A stretch of DNA of 64,000 bases, taken from the NCBI GenBank assembly GCA_000711775.1, contig ARYC01000248.1, forward strand, positions 1 to 64,000, read 5' to 3'. Below, piece by piece: positions 32,605 to 43,914 of this stretch. Each line of letters opens with the position of its first letter. Within the stretch, counting starts at the first letter, position 1. A program made the position numbers and the translations under genes. The notes below the pieces were generated by a model. That model searched no databases. It was not told the DNA's origin and was given only the letters and a program-made list of their open reading frames with translations. The DNA comes from Oxytricha trifallax (Eukaryota > Ciliophora > Spirotrichea > Sporadotrichida > Oxytrichidae).

Positions 32605-34029
32605 AATTTATAAAATATACTCTATAAAGTTAAGTTTTTTTCAATTATTATGCTGTCAGGATTAATCTTAAAGAGTAAGTCATCAATAGCAAAATTGATT
32701 TAATGATAGAATTTCCATTTTTTATCCTCCCTAACAATTTTATTAATATAAGCATGGCTTTTTTATATTTTTTCAAAATAATTTTTCTCGACAATAAATT
32801 TAAACTCATTATTTATAGTTATGTTAGAGAATTTTTATTTATCACATTTCTTTTGAAATGAAAATTAAATTATAATTTATGTTGCTAAAAACATATTAAG
32901 CAAATACTAGGAAATTATAGGATTTATCAATAGCAAGATTTTTTTATAAATGGCATTTATTATCTTCATTGTAATATAAAATTTACTAATAATTCATATC
33001 TTAAAGTATTTTAAAATGTTTATTATTATTTTAGATTAAAAATTAGATTCAAGTATTTATCTAATCTTTAAACTATAGACTATGTAAGCTTTAGTTTTCC
33101 AGAATTATACAGATTCAATAGCCTTTAACTCATTAATATTAAGTGCTCTCTGTTTTCAAGATTTATCTATTCTACCTCTTAATAAAGTAATTCTTTCTCT
33201 AAAAGCTGACTATTACGACATAAACAGCAAATTATTCAAAACCCAAACAAATTTAAAATGGGTAAATTTAAATAATTATACTTAAAATTTATATCAATCA
33301 TGAATTTTTTTAATTAATTTTTAATTATAAGTTCTGAAATAACAGATTATATTAACATTTTATTAAATTCTATTTAAAATGGAATGAGATGACTTAAAAA
33401 TAATAATACTCTGCATTGAAGGCACTACTTTTTACATGTAAAATTCATAGTAACTAAGCTATTTTGGTTTAAATTTAATCTAAAATCTTGAATTATTTAT
33501 TTTATTCATTAAACTTCATAACAAATTTCAAATTTTGTCACCTGTTTCTTTTGCTATAATTAATTTGAGGAATATTAATCATCAATGAATTATGCACAAA
33601 CTACTATAAATAATATAAGGCTTTTAACTTTATGTGCATATGATTGTCTTCGCTGAATAGTAATTGATTTAAAATAATTATAAGTAAATTATTCGCAATA
33701 ACATTAAAAATTGCTGTTGCATAAATAAAATTATATTTTTTTTGCTTAACTCTTTATTTATTTCGGTTTTTTAATAAGTTGAATGAGATTCGATTTATAA
33801 ATTTATAATACATGCCAGTTTTTGCATATTTAATTAAACAAATTTCCTTATATTTTGTATTTTAACAATAATAAAATTTTAGAAAATTAAGATTTCCTCT
33901 ATTTATGCGAATAACATAACGTGATAAAATCAGAATCAGAATAAAGAAAGGATTGATTAATCTCTAAAATTTAATGGGATTATATTGTAATAGTATCCAT
34001 TTATAGAACTTTACTTATTTAGTTATTTA
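32605..34029. other. Mostly AT-rich filler with one possible exon
   Basis: Apart from a possible plus-strand exon at 33073-33262 nothing is supportable. A minus-strand Gln-code frame also stays open beyond the C-terminus of the membrane protein (34029 down to about 33590), but AT-rich DNA lacks TGA by chance, so I do not extend the gene. Confidence 0.45.
33073..33262 (+). CDS. Possible short exon/MDS, unrecognised
   Basis: Open plus frame from an ATG near 33079: QALVFQNYTDSIAFNSLILS, LCFQDLSILPLNKVILSLKA, DYYDINSKLFKTQTNLKW. Composition is less AT-rich than the flanks and amino-acid use is balanced. No family recognised. Neighbours are unrelated. Confidence 0.3.
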
Positions 34030-35570
34030 ATATATAAATATATAATAGATAGATCCTTGTCATTCTCCTTCTAAACTAAGATCTTAATTCATCAAGCATC
34101 TTGAAGCCCCAGTATGAAAAGAATATAATGTTTGATATCAAGATAATTGCAAAAAATAGGGACTATACTTCTTCTGAAAGACTAACTGCTCCTTGTGAGT
34201 AATCTGGATTTTAGTCAATCCATTTTTATGGCTTATTTATATAATTTGATGCCAATATTTTATAATAAAATTAGTATTATAACAAAGAAAATACCACAGT
34301 AAATCGTGATCATTGATGTACTAAGAGATAAGTTTTCCAAATCATTAAGGGCTTTCTTAACAAATGGATGTTTAGAAGTATTTATCATTAAGAATCTAAA
34401 TTAACAAATTAAAAGAAATCAAAACTTACATGACAAGCACGATGAATACAACAAGTGCTTATGCAATTACTCCAGCAGCTTTCACAAAAATAGCTATAAA
34501 GATGATAACCACCTTTCTATACATGATTAGAATTTCCCAATAAAAATAGATCTATCGATATCCTCTATATAAAAATCCAAATCTTCTCCTGACCTCTATA
34601 TCATCAAGCTAATTTTTAACTTTAGTTAGCAATATCAAAGCAAAAAATGGAATTCCTAGTACCCATATGATAATGCTTGGAATAGCTATAAAGTAACTAT
34701 AGATTGAATGTTAAGAATCCCAGCACACTACTTCTAAGTCATTCAGTAATCTATCTTCACCATCGATATTTTTGCATTTGAAATTCAGGAACATAAATTA
34801 CACAATACTAGGGTGAGCAAGAAATAGCACAATAACTACAGTCGACATAACTCTACTCAAGAGACTTATTGCTTTTCTGAATGTTACTTTGTAAAACCAC
34901 CATCCTACAATACTACAAGCCATCAGCATTAGTGGCAGTGAAGCAATTAAGATATTCACTATTTGCATTACATTTATTTTTAAATATAAGATAATCTTGA
35001 CAAAAGTAATTCTAATTTTTTAGCTTATATCTAAAGGACTGTATTTATACACTATTTCGGAAGAATTTCTTTGTTAGAATTCTCTTTTATCTATCAAACA
35101 ATCAAAACTGAAAATTTATGTTGAAACAGTGGCAACTTATTTAGTTGAATTGAAGTAATCCAAAATTAATTGTGACCATTCAAAATCAAATGTAGATGTC
35201 ATCATAATCAGTTAGAAATGATTAAGCAATATTTTTTTCAACTTCAATGCTAATTTTAATAAAAAGATATTGAGCAAGATCTTAGAGTAGATATTAGTGA
35301 TGTTTTGTTTATTATGGGCACTATTGAGTGTTGATCTTACCAAAAATATAATAAGTGCTATCACTCCTAAAATAATGAAAATGATCCTAACTATATTTAA
35401 GGCTTTGGCAGGGCACTTTGAACATCTATTTTCTCCTGATCTAGAAAAGCCTTCTTAACAATCAGAGCATAAAATTCCTTGATACCCCTCAAAGCATTCT
35501 CCTAAGGGAGTTTATGTATCATCTTATGTACCCAAACATGCTTCAGGATACATTTAAATACTGTAATTAA
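34030..35570 (-). CDS. C-terminal membrane region of beta-helix protein (locus B)
   Basis: The minus strand starts at about 35570 with YPEACLGTQDDTQTPLGECF, EGYQGILCSDCQEGFSRSGE and CSKCP: a cysteine module just outside the membrane. Hydrophobic helices follow: NIVRIIFIILGVIALIIFLV; IVNILIASLPLMLMACSIVG; STVVIVLFLAHPSIVQFMF; YFIAIPSIIIWVLGIPFFAL; VVIIFIAIFVKAAGVIAQAL; then two more (TIYCGIFF..., FFAIILISNIIFFSYWGF). An extracellular-type loop FKCKNIDGEDRLLNDLEVVC has two cysteines. A 34-bp intron is clear at 34396-34429 (GTAAGT...TTTAG). A second of about 52 bp is likely near 34225-34285. The end beyond RSQFRRRMTRIYLL is uncertain. I infer a multi-pass plasma-membrane protein; role unknown. 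Confidence 0.85.
34396..34429 (-). other. 34-bp spliceosomal intron
   Basis: On the minus strand GTAAGTTTTGATTTCTTTTA...TTAATTTAG interrupts the membrane segment between VVFIVLV and FLMINTSKHPFVKKALNDLE. Removing it keeps the frame open. Confidence 0.75.
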
Positions 35571-35869
35571 ATATATTTATATTATACAAGCATCTAATTA
35601 TTGTAGCAGTTTTAAAGGAGTGTTATTATATAATTATTAAGTTGATATCAATTTAATTAAATATTCTATAAATTTGATTTCATAATTTGTATTATATTTT
35701 GCAACAATATTTTTTAATGTACTTAAAAACTTGATGTATAAATTGAAATTTAGAATTGTAATAATGTAAAATTTCTTATTTCAAATTATAAATTTTAAAG
35801 ACCTTGTAGAACCTTTATTTAATTAAGTTTAAAAATATAATTAAGTAAGTTATATATATGTTCCACTTC

Positions 35870-36075
35870 TAAAAGTTTCATTAGATTTTCTCCAATAGCC
35901 AGGTTTGAGGTAGATCTTTGAGCCTCCTGGGCAGTCTGCCTTTTGGGTTGGACAAGCATTACAAGAGCCTGGTGAAACTTATTTTTCTAAAGAGTAACTA
36001 TCTTCACAAATTTAACACTTTCCAGCCACAGTGAACTATTCACCAAGCAAACACTCTCTTAAACTTACTTGAATG
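35870..36075 (-). CDS. Cysteine-rich PGYWR module of locus B
   Basis: The minus strand reads SLRECLLGEQFTVAGKCQIC, EDSYSLEKQVSPGSCNACPT, QKADCPGGSKIYLKPGYWRK. Eight cysteines sit in a growth-factor-receptor-like spacing ending in the conserved PGYWR. The next coding piece toward the C-terminus starts at 35570, so 35571-35869 is a probable IES or intron of about 300 bp. On the N-terminal side the module is separated from the VIEG domain by the palindromic insert at 36127-36385. Confidence 0.85.
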
Positions 36076-36126
36076 TTAAAGTTTAATGATGTCTATAATA
36101 ATATCAAAATGAATTTATATTAATTA

Positions 36127-36385
36127 GATATAAAACCCTATAGATCAATTAAGAAACGAGGATTGGATTAAAGAGCAATTAGATTAAAAACTAATTATTA
36201 TCGGCGTATAATTTTTATGTTTTAGCTAATTATTAAAACTATTTGCTCAATTAATTGTCTTTATAAAATAATCTAATCACCGTGTGTTAATTTGATTTTA
36301 GCCGAATTATATTTAAATTTTAAACTTATTGTTCTTTACTCCAATCCTCGCTTCTTAATTGATCTATGGGGTTTTATATATAATT
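36127..36385. repeat. Hairpin insert with ATAAAACCC ends
   Basis: Outer arms of about 50 bp: TATAAAACCCTATAGATCAA...GAGGATTGG at 36127-36180, and the mirror CCAATCCTCG...TATGGGGTTTTATA at about 36337-36385. The middle is AT-rich and partly self-complementary. It lies exactly between two coding pieces of locus B, so it is very probably part of an IES. Confidence 0.8.
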
Positions 36386-36534
36386 ATTATAGATTAAATT
36401 ATATTAAATTAAAGAAATGTTAATTTTTTTCTTAAGTTTTTGCTATATATTAATTTGTTTTAGATATTAAGAAAAAATTGTGAATATATTATAAATTAAA
36501 TTATAGTTGATTGAATTCATGTAATCAATGTTGG

Positions 36535-37170
36535 ACTATTTTGTTTAATCAATGACATCAGTTTGCAAAAGTATACTATAATTGTAAGTTGGTGTAGCCG
36601 AGAACTGTAAATCTTAAATCACAAAAACTCCTCCGCTAGTTAAGAAAGTATTAGATCCTTCGATTACTCACTACAAATATTTATAGTGAAAATTCATCAT
36701 TCTTTGTCATAAATATTGATTTTTTTTGCTATCAGAGCTAGATCCAACTATCTAACCATATTTATCAACCAAAGCTATATATGTTGTTGGTAAAAAAATA
36801 AATTATTTAAATTGGTATAGAGCCACCACTCTATTGCTCTTCAACAGCAAAATTTGTGCTTGTTCCAGTTCCTGAATTTTACAGTTTTCTCTATTTTGAC
36901 TTATTTTATATACTTTATTAGACTTAAAATAATCTATGATGAAGAGTATTAGATTTAAATAATGACTTTGAGTCAAAATAAGTTTCTTAACTTTCAGTTT
37001 AATTCAAATTTCTTCTTCTAGACGAAACAGTGCTGTTTTTCTATGTTATTTTAAGCTTGAGTAATTAATTCTAATAATTTTCCTAAGAAATTACTTCTAA
37101 ATTTTAACTATAAGATGCTATGTCATCCCCATATAGTAAAGCTGAGTTGTTTTAAAAAGAACTGAGCGAT
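36535..37170 (-). CDS. Post-beta-helix domain of locus B (YGDDIAS...VIEG)
   Basis: Going 5' to 3' on the minus strand: NSALLYGDDIASYSQNLE at about 37090-37150; LKITQKNSTVSSRRRNLNQT at about 37000-37060; SGTGTSTNFAVEEQQSGGSI near 36830-36895; TYIALVDKYGQIVGSSSDSK near 36725-36785; then VIEGSNTFLTSGGVFVIQDL, followed by QFSATPTYNYSILLQTDVID, at about 36535-36670. This order of short motifs between the coils and the cysteine modules is, from memory, usual in hypotrich proteins of this type. Two AT-rich patches and small frame changes split it. Function unknown; probably an extracellular beta-sandwich-like domain. Confidence 0.75.
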
Positions 37171-37239
37171 TTGGAAAATTAAATTAAGATAATTTATATT
37201 CAAATGTAGGTTCAAGAGTATCCCAGTTAATTAAATAAT

Positions 37240-38900
37240 ATATAAAAATTGATTAGTTTAAAGCCCCTCCCTTTACATATGCAAAATTGTTCTTAAAAGT
37301 ATTGTTACTTGATATATCTAATTTGCAATTCTTAGAAACTAAGTACGTTTATATTTAATATATTAAATTAATTTAACTTCATCGCAAGTATAGTAAATTG
37401 CCCCTCCAGAACCGACAATTTTACTCTAATCTAACATGCTCTAGTTGCTGGCTATGTTATTTAGAAATTGAGTTGAATTTATTGTTATTTATTGAATATT
37501 TGTTAGATAGATACCTCCTCCTAATAGTGAGGTACTGTTCTAAATGATTGAGTTATATTTAATAATAAAATACTATGAGTTAGTAATTAAATATCTTGGA
37601 TGAGAAAGGCTTGTTAATGATATTTTATAACTGTCTTGCTCTTCAATATAAAATTTACATAATTCTACAATATAAAATTTACATAATTCTAAGAAATTTA
37701 TGAATATAGATAGCACCACCTGTTTCGCTTGACAAATTACTAAATACAGAATTATTAATTAAGACACTTTTGCAATTGGTCAATTTCAAACCCGCACCCT
37801 AAGAATTACTAGTATTGTTTATTTAATAATATTACAAAGTGTTGAGTTTATAAAGAAAGGATTGAAAAAATATTTTATAAATATTATATCATCAAATCTA
37901 TTTTTTAGAAATTAATGAAACTTTCATTCATTAAAAAATAAGGAAAGATCTTTTTAATAGTATTATTAATATTTTATCCTAAATAATTTTAATAAAAATG
38001 AAATGATAAAATTGAGGGCTTAAATTATTATAATATATTAACATTTAAAAATCTTTCTTTATTTCAAAAAAAAATATTTTTAAACTGTATCTATAGCTTG
38101 AATATCTTTAACAGTCAAGTTATTTATGAGTACCTAAGCCATTTCAATGGCTATGGATTCCTTGCCAACAGAGTTTGAAATATATGCATTTTCAATTTTT
38201 AGGATATTCTTTGAATTAGTGACATATATTTCATCACCATCTTCTAAAGCATAATTATCATAAAAAGTATTATTTTATAAAGTCAGAGATTTAAAGCTAT
38301 TTCCAGAAATAGCACCGCCTTAAGTGAAAGCTTAGTTGTTTTTAAATAGTGAATTTTAAATAAGGACATCACTTTTTCCATCAATGATTATCGCACCACC
38401 TTACTGAGCTTATCCATTAAGAAATGTGCAATATTTTCAAAAGATCAAAATTAAATACTAATTCAAATTTGTAATTTTTTAAATTGCAATTATTGACAGT
38501 CATATTTACTTAAAGAATCACATTGATATAAGTTCCTGAAGTTTCATAAGTTGCTAATTTGTCTAACGACTAAAGTGATTAATTGAAAAAACTGTTCTCT
38601 ATTGATATATTTGAAAAACCAGCAAAAATATTCAATTAGCTATTTTTAATTTACATATATTCTTAGTGTTTTCTAAAGCATTATTTTCGAAAAAATTACA
38701 ATTGCTTATGTTTACTCTTGAATACATAAAAGTCAAAGCATTTAATTAATTAAAGATAAGAAAAATTCTTTAATAATTTACTGTTTTAAATTTATTTTTG
38801 CTAAAATATAAGCTTAATATTAGAAATTTTATAGTTATTATAAAATAGTATTACAATTACTTTTAATTATTAAATCATTTTTAGCTGCTCTATTAGATAC
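37240..38900 (-). CDS. Beta-helix coils of locus B (C-terminal part)
   Basis: Several minus-strand MDSs. 38085-38440 is the longest unbroken one: QGGAIIIDGKSDVLIQNSLF, NNQAFTQGGAISGNSFKSLT, ALEDGDEIYVTNSKNILKIE, AIEMAQVLINNLTVKDIQ. 37700-37805: NTSNSQGAGLKLTNCKSVLI and SETGGAIYIHKF. 37395-37530: GGGIYLTNIQQITINSTQFL and SKIVGSGGAIYYTCDE. 38800-38895: GVSNRAAKNDLIIKSNCNTI. Pieces are separated by AT-rich gaps of 50-300 bp. A 24-bp tandem duplication (37644-37691) lies in one gap. Confidence 0.8.
37644..37691. repeat. 24-bp tandem duplication
   Basis: CAATATAAAATTTACATAAT + TCTA occurs twice in direct tandem, identical. Confidence 0.9.
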
Positions 38901-40119
38901 CCCAAAACCCCTTTAGTATATTATATGTATTATATTAATTTTGATAATGTTAGAGATTATAGAATTTTAGAGTTATGAAATATAAATAATAGCTGGGTTT
39001 AAATTGAGTAAAACAAAAATTAATGCTTTTATTGATAACTAATGTTTTCTTAAGTATAAATATATATTTGAGAACTTTAGTATTTGTTTATTTTCACATA
39101 AATATATATATTTTTTAAAAAAGAATTTATATCTACTTTTCATAAAAGACTAACTTAAAAACAAAAGTATTTATCATAAATAATTTTTGATGATTAAGCA
39201 AAAGAGATCTGTAATAAATTAGGGTCCAACATTTTTTCTTATACTTTACAACATAGATGTATTGCTTATTTCTGAATGAATCTTAGTAATTTATAGTTTA
39301 AATATTTGAAACTGAGTGAAAATATAAGTGAGTGTTTTTTACATAATTAGATACTTAATTATGATTAATTTTCTTCAATTAGATGCTTAATTATGATTAA
39401 TTTTCTTCAATGAAATGTGCACAATTACATAAAAACTTAAAGTAATGTAATCTAACCTCGTTACTAAATTAAACACCTATCAAATGTAGGTATATTATAT
39501 ATGGTAAACGTATTTAGTCAATTTTTAGCAGTGAAAAATGGTTAACTTATGTCTATCTAAATTGGAGAAAGGCATAGTTGAAATAAATAACTCCCAGATT
39601 TGTTTTTAAATTTACCTTTATTTTCATTGAAATTATTATAATTCAATTAAAATATATCATAATTAAATTCAAGATTAATTAGTCGGTACTATTTATACAA
39701 CTAAACTTTATTGAGAAAAATTTAATTAACAAATAATATTAAAATAAAATATATATCTAATTAGAAGCAACCTTAAGAATAGGAAGACTTTTTAGAACAC
39801 TAAAAATACTGGGAGCAAAAAAATAAGAAAAAGGAATTTGCAAAAACATTTATTAAACTTCAACGTACAAGTAAGTTGATAATATTAAAATTTTAATATT
39901 AGGATAATTTAAACATTACATCTTTTTAAGAATGCTATAATCATTAAAAATCTAAGAAATTGCAATTCCAACTATAAGAAAATTAGAAATTAATCAAACA
40001 ACCATAATAAAATTATCAAAAATACTCTTTAATTTCCAACATTACCCTAATCAATTAAAATTTTAAAATAACTAAAGATTTTATAGGTTTTTTATTATGC
40101 TTAAAAGTACAATTCTAAA
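38901..40119. other. AT-rich filler with a 32-bp tandem duplication
   Basis: No supportable gene. The unit AATTAGATACTTAATTATGA...TTTTCTTC is repeated directly at 39345-39376 and 39377-39408 with one mismatch. Confidence 0.6.
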
Positions 40120-41290
40120 TTTAAACATCTTCTGTTTTGCTACTATCAAGAGCATCAATAGTCGATGTTTCACCTCCAGAAGAATTTTCTTCAAATATTG
40201 AATCCTTAATCTTGATTACTGAATTTGTTTATATAGATATTACACCTGCTTTATCTTTTGCTTAATATTATTAAAAATTAAAATGCTGAGTTATTGGAGA
40301 ATTTACAAGAATCTATAGATAACTAAGAAAAATCTGTTATTTGAATTGCTCCTGCTTAGTCAGCAGTATTTATAAACTTTTATTATATATTGTTAACAAA
40401 TGTAGAATTAGTAAACTTAATTTCAGAATTCAGAGCCCAAAACACGCCACCATTAATTCCCTTAATTCTTGCGAAAATAGAATGAGTATCTTAAAAATAC
40501 GTGCTTCTTAGTGAAAAGAATCCTGAGTTTACATATGATTCACAATCATAGAATTAATTTGAAATAGAGGTAATTTAGTTTGCAGATTCTATGTAGAATT
40601 GTGATTTTGTTTAAGAAAAATAATATATTGAGAAATTTATTGGAAACAAATATCATAAATCCTCGAAAATAAATTTTAGACTTTAAAGATATAAGAAAAA
40701 TAGTTTTGATCTTTGAGGCATTAGAAGAGTGACTCTTCTAGTTGGATTTCAACATCATAAGATTAAGAATACAATTAAAGCTATTTACTGTATTTATGTT
40801 TAATATAAAATTATTATTTTTTAACATTAATTAGAGAGCAAGATTTAAATTTTCAAATATATATATTTACTAAAAAATCTTAGAACCTTGAGAAAATAAT
40901 TGAATGAATTTAATCGAATAAATTCTTGATATAAGAAAGAAAATTTGTACATATAATATACCATAAAATTTAGATTTTCTTTGAGTTTTATAATATTCCT
41001 CCTGATATAGAATAGCTTTTCTAAATTGATGTGTTATAGAATTTAACAAGTTTGGCATCTGCAATGAAAATTAATAATTATGTAAACTAATGAATTTAAT
41101 TGCATAAGCAATAATAATAATTATAAATTACTCCTCCGCTTTCATCTGCAGTTGAGTTTTTTATTAAAAAATATTTTTATATCAAGTTTTATATTATCAC
41201 TGAATCTAAAAATATCTAAGCATTAGTGCTGCTCAAATAAAATACACCACCTCTGCTTGCAGAACTATTAGATAACAATTAAAATTTTAC
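40120..41290 (-). CDS. Beta-helix coils of locus B
   Basis: Minus-strand pieces. 40145-40265: DKAGVISIQTNSVIKIKDSI and FEENSSGGETSTIDALDS. 40350-40460: GINGGVFWALNSEIKFTNST and INTADQAGAIQITDF. Further coils near 40480-40600, and at 41120-41290, where acidic/GG-type turns are visible opposite CTCCTCCGCT and ACACCACCTC. Same Asn/Ser/Ile-rich pattern. No start or stop. The segment ends at the insertion site of MITE copy 4. Confidence 0.72.
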
Positions 41291-41321
41291 TAATTTTATT
41301 TTTATTAAGCTCTTTTTAATA

Positions 41322-41695
41322 TTGTAGAAATAAATTCGAAATTGGGAAATTAAAATTAATGAAATTTAATTTAAAGTAAAATCGTGGGAGTTAAAGTTGG
41401 CCAATTTAAACGATCTTGGGCTCATTCGATAGAAAATTCAAAATAAGCTGAACTTTTTCTTGGCGGTACTATTTTATCGCATCCCTGAACCGAGATAACT
41501 TAAGTTTAATGTGAGGGTTTAATTTAAGAATTTTGATTAGTATAAGTAAGGTCGAGTTATCTCGGTCCAGGGATGCGATAAAATAGTACCGCCAAGAAAA
41601 AGTCCAGCTAATTTTAGATTCTCTATCGAATGAACCCAAGATCTTTTAAATTCGTCAACTTTAACTCCCACGATTTTAATTTAAATTTAATTATT
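41322..41695. mobile_element. Palindromic MITE, copy 4 (right end truncated)
   Basis: Left end TTGTAGAAATAAATTCGAAA follows TA at 41320-41321. The outer arm (AGTTAAAGTTGGCCAATTTA, CGATCTTGGGCTCATTCGAT) and inner arm (TGGCGGTACTATTTTATCGC) match copy 3. The right arm mirrors the left up to about 41680, but the final 35 bp, including CTACAA, are missing. It sits between two locus B coding pieces. Confidence 0.88.
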
Positions 41696-41739
41696 AAAAT
41701 AAATAGTTAAGAATATTTAAACAATTTTAGAGATTCTTT

Positions 41740-41860
41740 GTTCAGAGTGAAATTTTAGTTAATATCTAGTATGCTAGACTTGACGATATAAAATACTCCA
41801 CCGAAATATTTTGCTGCATTAAAAACCCCAAAACAACATTAATTAGAAAATATTTCAAGT
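41740..41860 (-). CDS. Short beta-helix segment of locus B
   Basis: Minus frame: CCFGVFNAAKYFGGVFYIVK, then SSILDINQNFTLNKESLKLF. The CCCCAAAAC seen on the plus strand at 41827-41835 falls inside this frame and is taken as coding, not as a transposon end. Confidence 0.6.
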
Positions 41861-42249
41861 GATTTTATTGAATTAATTTATATTAAGAAATATGAAATTT
41901 TTTGAGTTTTGAAATTCAAAATTAAATATAAGTTACCTTAAATTATTTTTTGCTAAGTATACTTAACTGATCAGGCTAAAAAAAATATTATATTTTAATT
42001 AATCAAATAATTTACTGTAATTTCTCTTAATTAATTTAAATTATAATTATAATATTTATCGAACGAATGAAATTTTAATTTAAGAAGGTTATAATAAGAT
42101 TTAAAATAAAGAAAGAAAATCTCAATATTGACCATTAATACATTTATTTATAATATAATTAGAAATAATATGGGATATAGATTGTTACTCTTAAATAGAA
42201 AATAAATTCAGGAAAAACATCTTTAATTCATATATGATTAATTATATAA

Positions 42250-43870
42250 TGTTATATAATAGTGATGGTCAGGTTTTTCAGTGTATTATTAAAATTATTA
42301 AGAAGGTAAAACACTGCTCCATAGCTACCATAATTAAAAAATTAAGACAATAATAAAATATAATTTTCATTAAATATGCAATCTTCTATGTCGTATTAAA
42401 TAAATTCTAAATATTTATTTATAAAATTTAACATTCGATATTGTTAAAGTAGTAAATTCCACCCTAATAGGCGTAATTATGCGTATAATTTGAATTTTTA
42501 TCTGAAAATTTTGTATTTGCTAATGTAAAAATGCCAGACTTCATATTTTATTAGCAGTTTTAGATTAGATTATTCCTCGATGTTACTTCTAATGCTGAGT
42601 CTATAAAAATGATTCCTTAGCTAGTTGCATTTTAAAATATATAAATGGATATATTAAGCAGGTTACAATGATAAAGTTGTAACGTTTTATTAATATGTTT
42701 CTTGACATTGAAATAATATTTCATTAAATTAATTTGAATTAAAGAGTTTTGTAATCTTAAGTAGAAATTATTTGAGTAACTTTAAAGTAAAGCTCCGCTT
42801 ATTTTAGCTGATATATTTTTGAAAGTATTCTTATCATTTTAAATTGAAAAAAAACAAACATAAACATTTTAATTAAAAATATTTTTCAATTAAATATAGC
42901 ATTTTCTGACCCAATATTAATTGTTCCGATCATTTAATCTAAATTGAAAACTGATCCGTAATTAGCTTTAAATTTAATTAAATAATCAATAATTAATAAT
43001 ATTCTTGTTAATAAGTTTAATTAATATTGGGGGAAAAATATTTCCACAAATGGTCATTATTAAATTAATTTTTTATATTAAATTTTTGGAAATATGTAGT
43101 TGTAGCTTAATTTTTGAACATATAATCAAATATTTTTTGCTTTAAATAAGTTTAAATAATTAGAAAGGATATATTATCAACAACTTTCTGCTTTTAATTT
43201 TATTTTTATCAAGAATAAATCCTTTAATTCTGGAGAATAAAAAATTTAATTAATAAAAAATTGATTTGATAAAATAAAAAATCAAGCAAATAATAATATT
43301 ATTTATGCGAAAAAATTAAATCATTTTGTGCCTGAGATAACAAGATTTTCTTATAAAAGGTATACTTTATTATTTTGAAGCATTATTTTAAAAGCAATTT
43401 CTGGCTTCTTGAATCAATGAAAATATTATAACAAATATTAAAATATTAGATAATTTTAAATTTAAAAAGGCTTATTACTAATTATTTTAAATATAATTTT
43501 AATAATCTGGATTATAAATTTTCCTCTCTTTGAATATGTTTATTTATAACATATTCATATTATTTTATAAGCTGTTATATTTTCGAAATAATTGTTTGTT
43601 AGATTAAATTCTTTAGTATATGCATTTTATATATAAAAACCTGCTGCAAATTATTAAGCTTAAATATTTGTAAAATTTGAATTTTTCACTATAATTTCGC
43701 TATATGTTATTATTTTATAAAAAAATACTTTGTAAATTCAATAATTCTAAATATATTGATAAATTAGTATATGATTCATCTGTAAATTTTGTGAAATTGG
43801 TTGAATGTATTAATTTAAATAATTCAAATTAATTTAACATAGTATTAATGATCCGTTAACTGCATTTTTT
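42250..43870 (-). CDS. Beta-helix coils of locus B
   Basis: The best piece is 42435-42540: SGIFTLANTKFSDKNSNYTH, then NYAYQGGIYYFNNIEC. Other coil-like pieces lie at 42250-42330, 42550-42660, 42770-42960 and 43510-43870 (AT-rich gaps between). They use the same N-x-A-Y-x-GG-I-Y pattern but with frequent frame changes. Plus-strand frames here are shadows. The segment ends at the AAT target of the 1.7-kb TBE-like element. Confidence 0.62.
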
Positions 43871-43914
43871 GAATTTAATATAGTTATTTTATTTAAAAAT
43901 ATTAAAATCACAAT

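Noticed and set aside
33590-34029. Extension of the membrane protein beyond its basic C-terminus
   Set aside because: The Gln-code frame stays open, but TGA is rare in such AT-rich DNA and the amino-acid composition (Ile/Lys/Asn/Gln) gives no support.
38891-38905. CCCCAAAACCCC, telomere-like, as a TBE end
   Set aside because: No inverted partner with GGGGTTTTGGGG was found at a suitable dist­ance, no ANT duplication is evident, and the bases adjoin a minus-strand beta-helix frame (GVSNRAAKNDL). Kept only as a solitary motif.
41826-41836. CCCCAAAAC as another TBE end
   Set aside because: It falls inside a good coding frame on the minus strand (CCFGVFNAAKYFGG) and has no partner.
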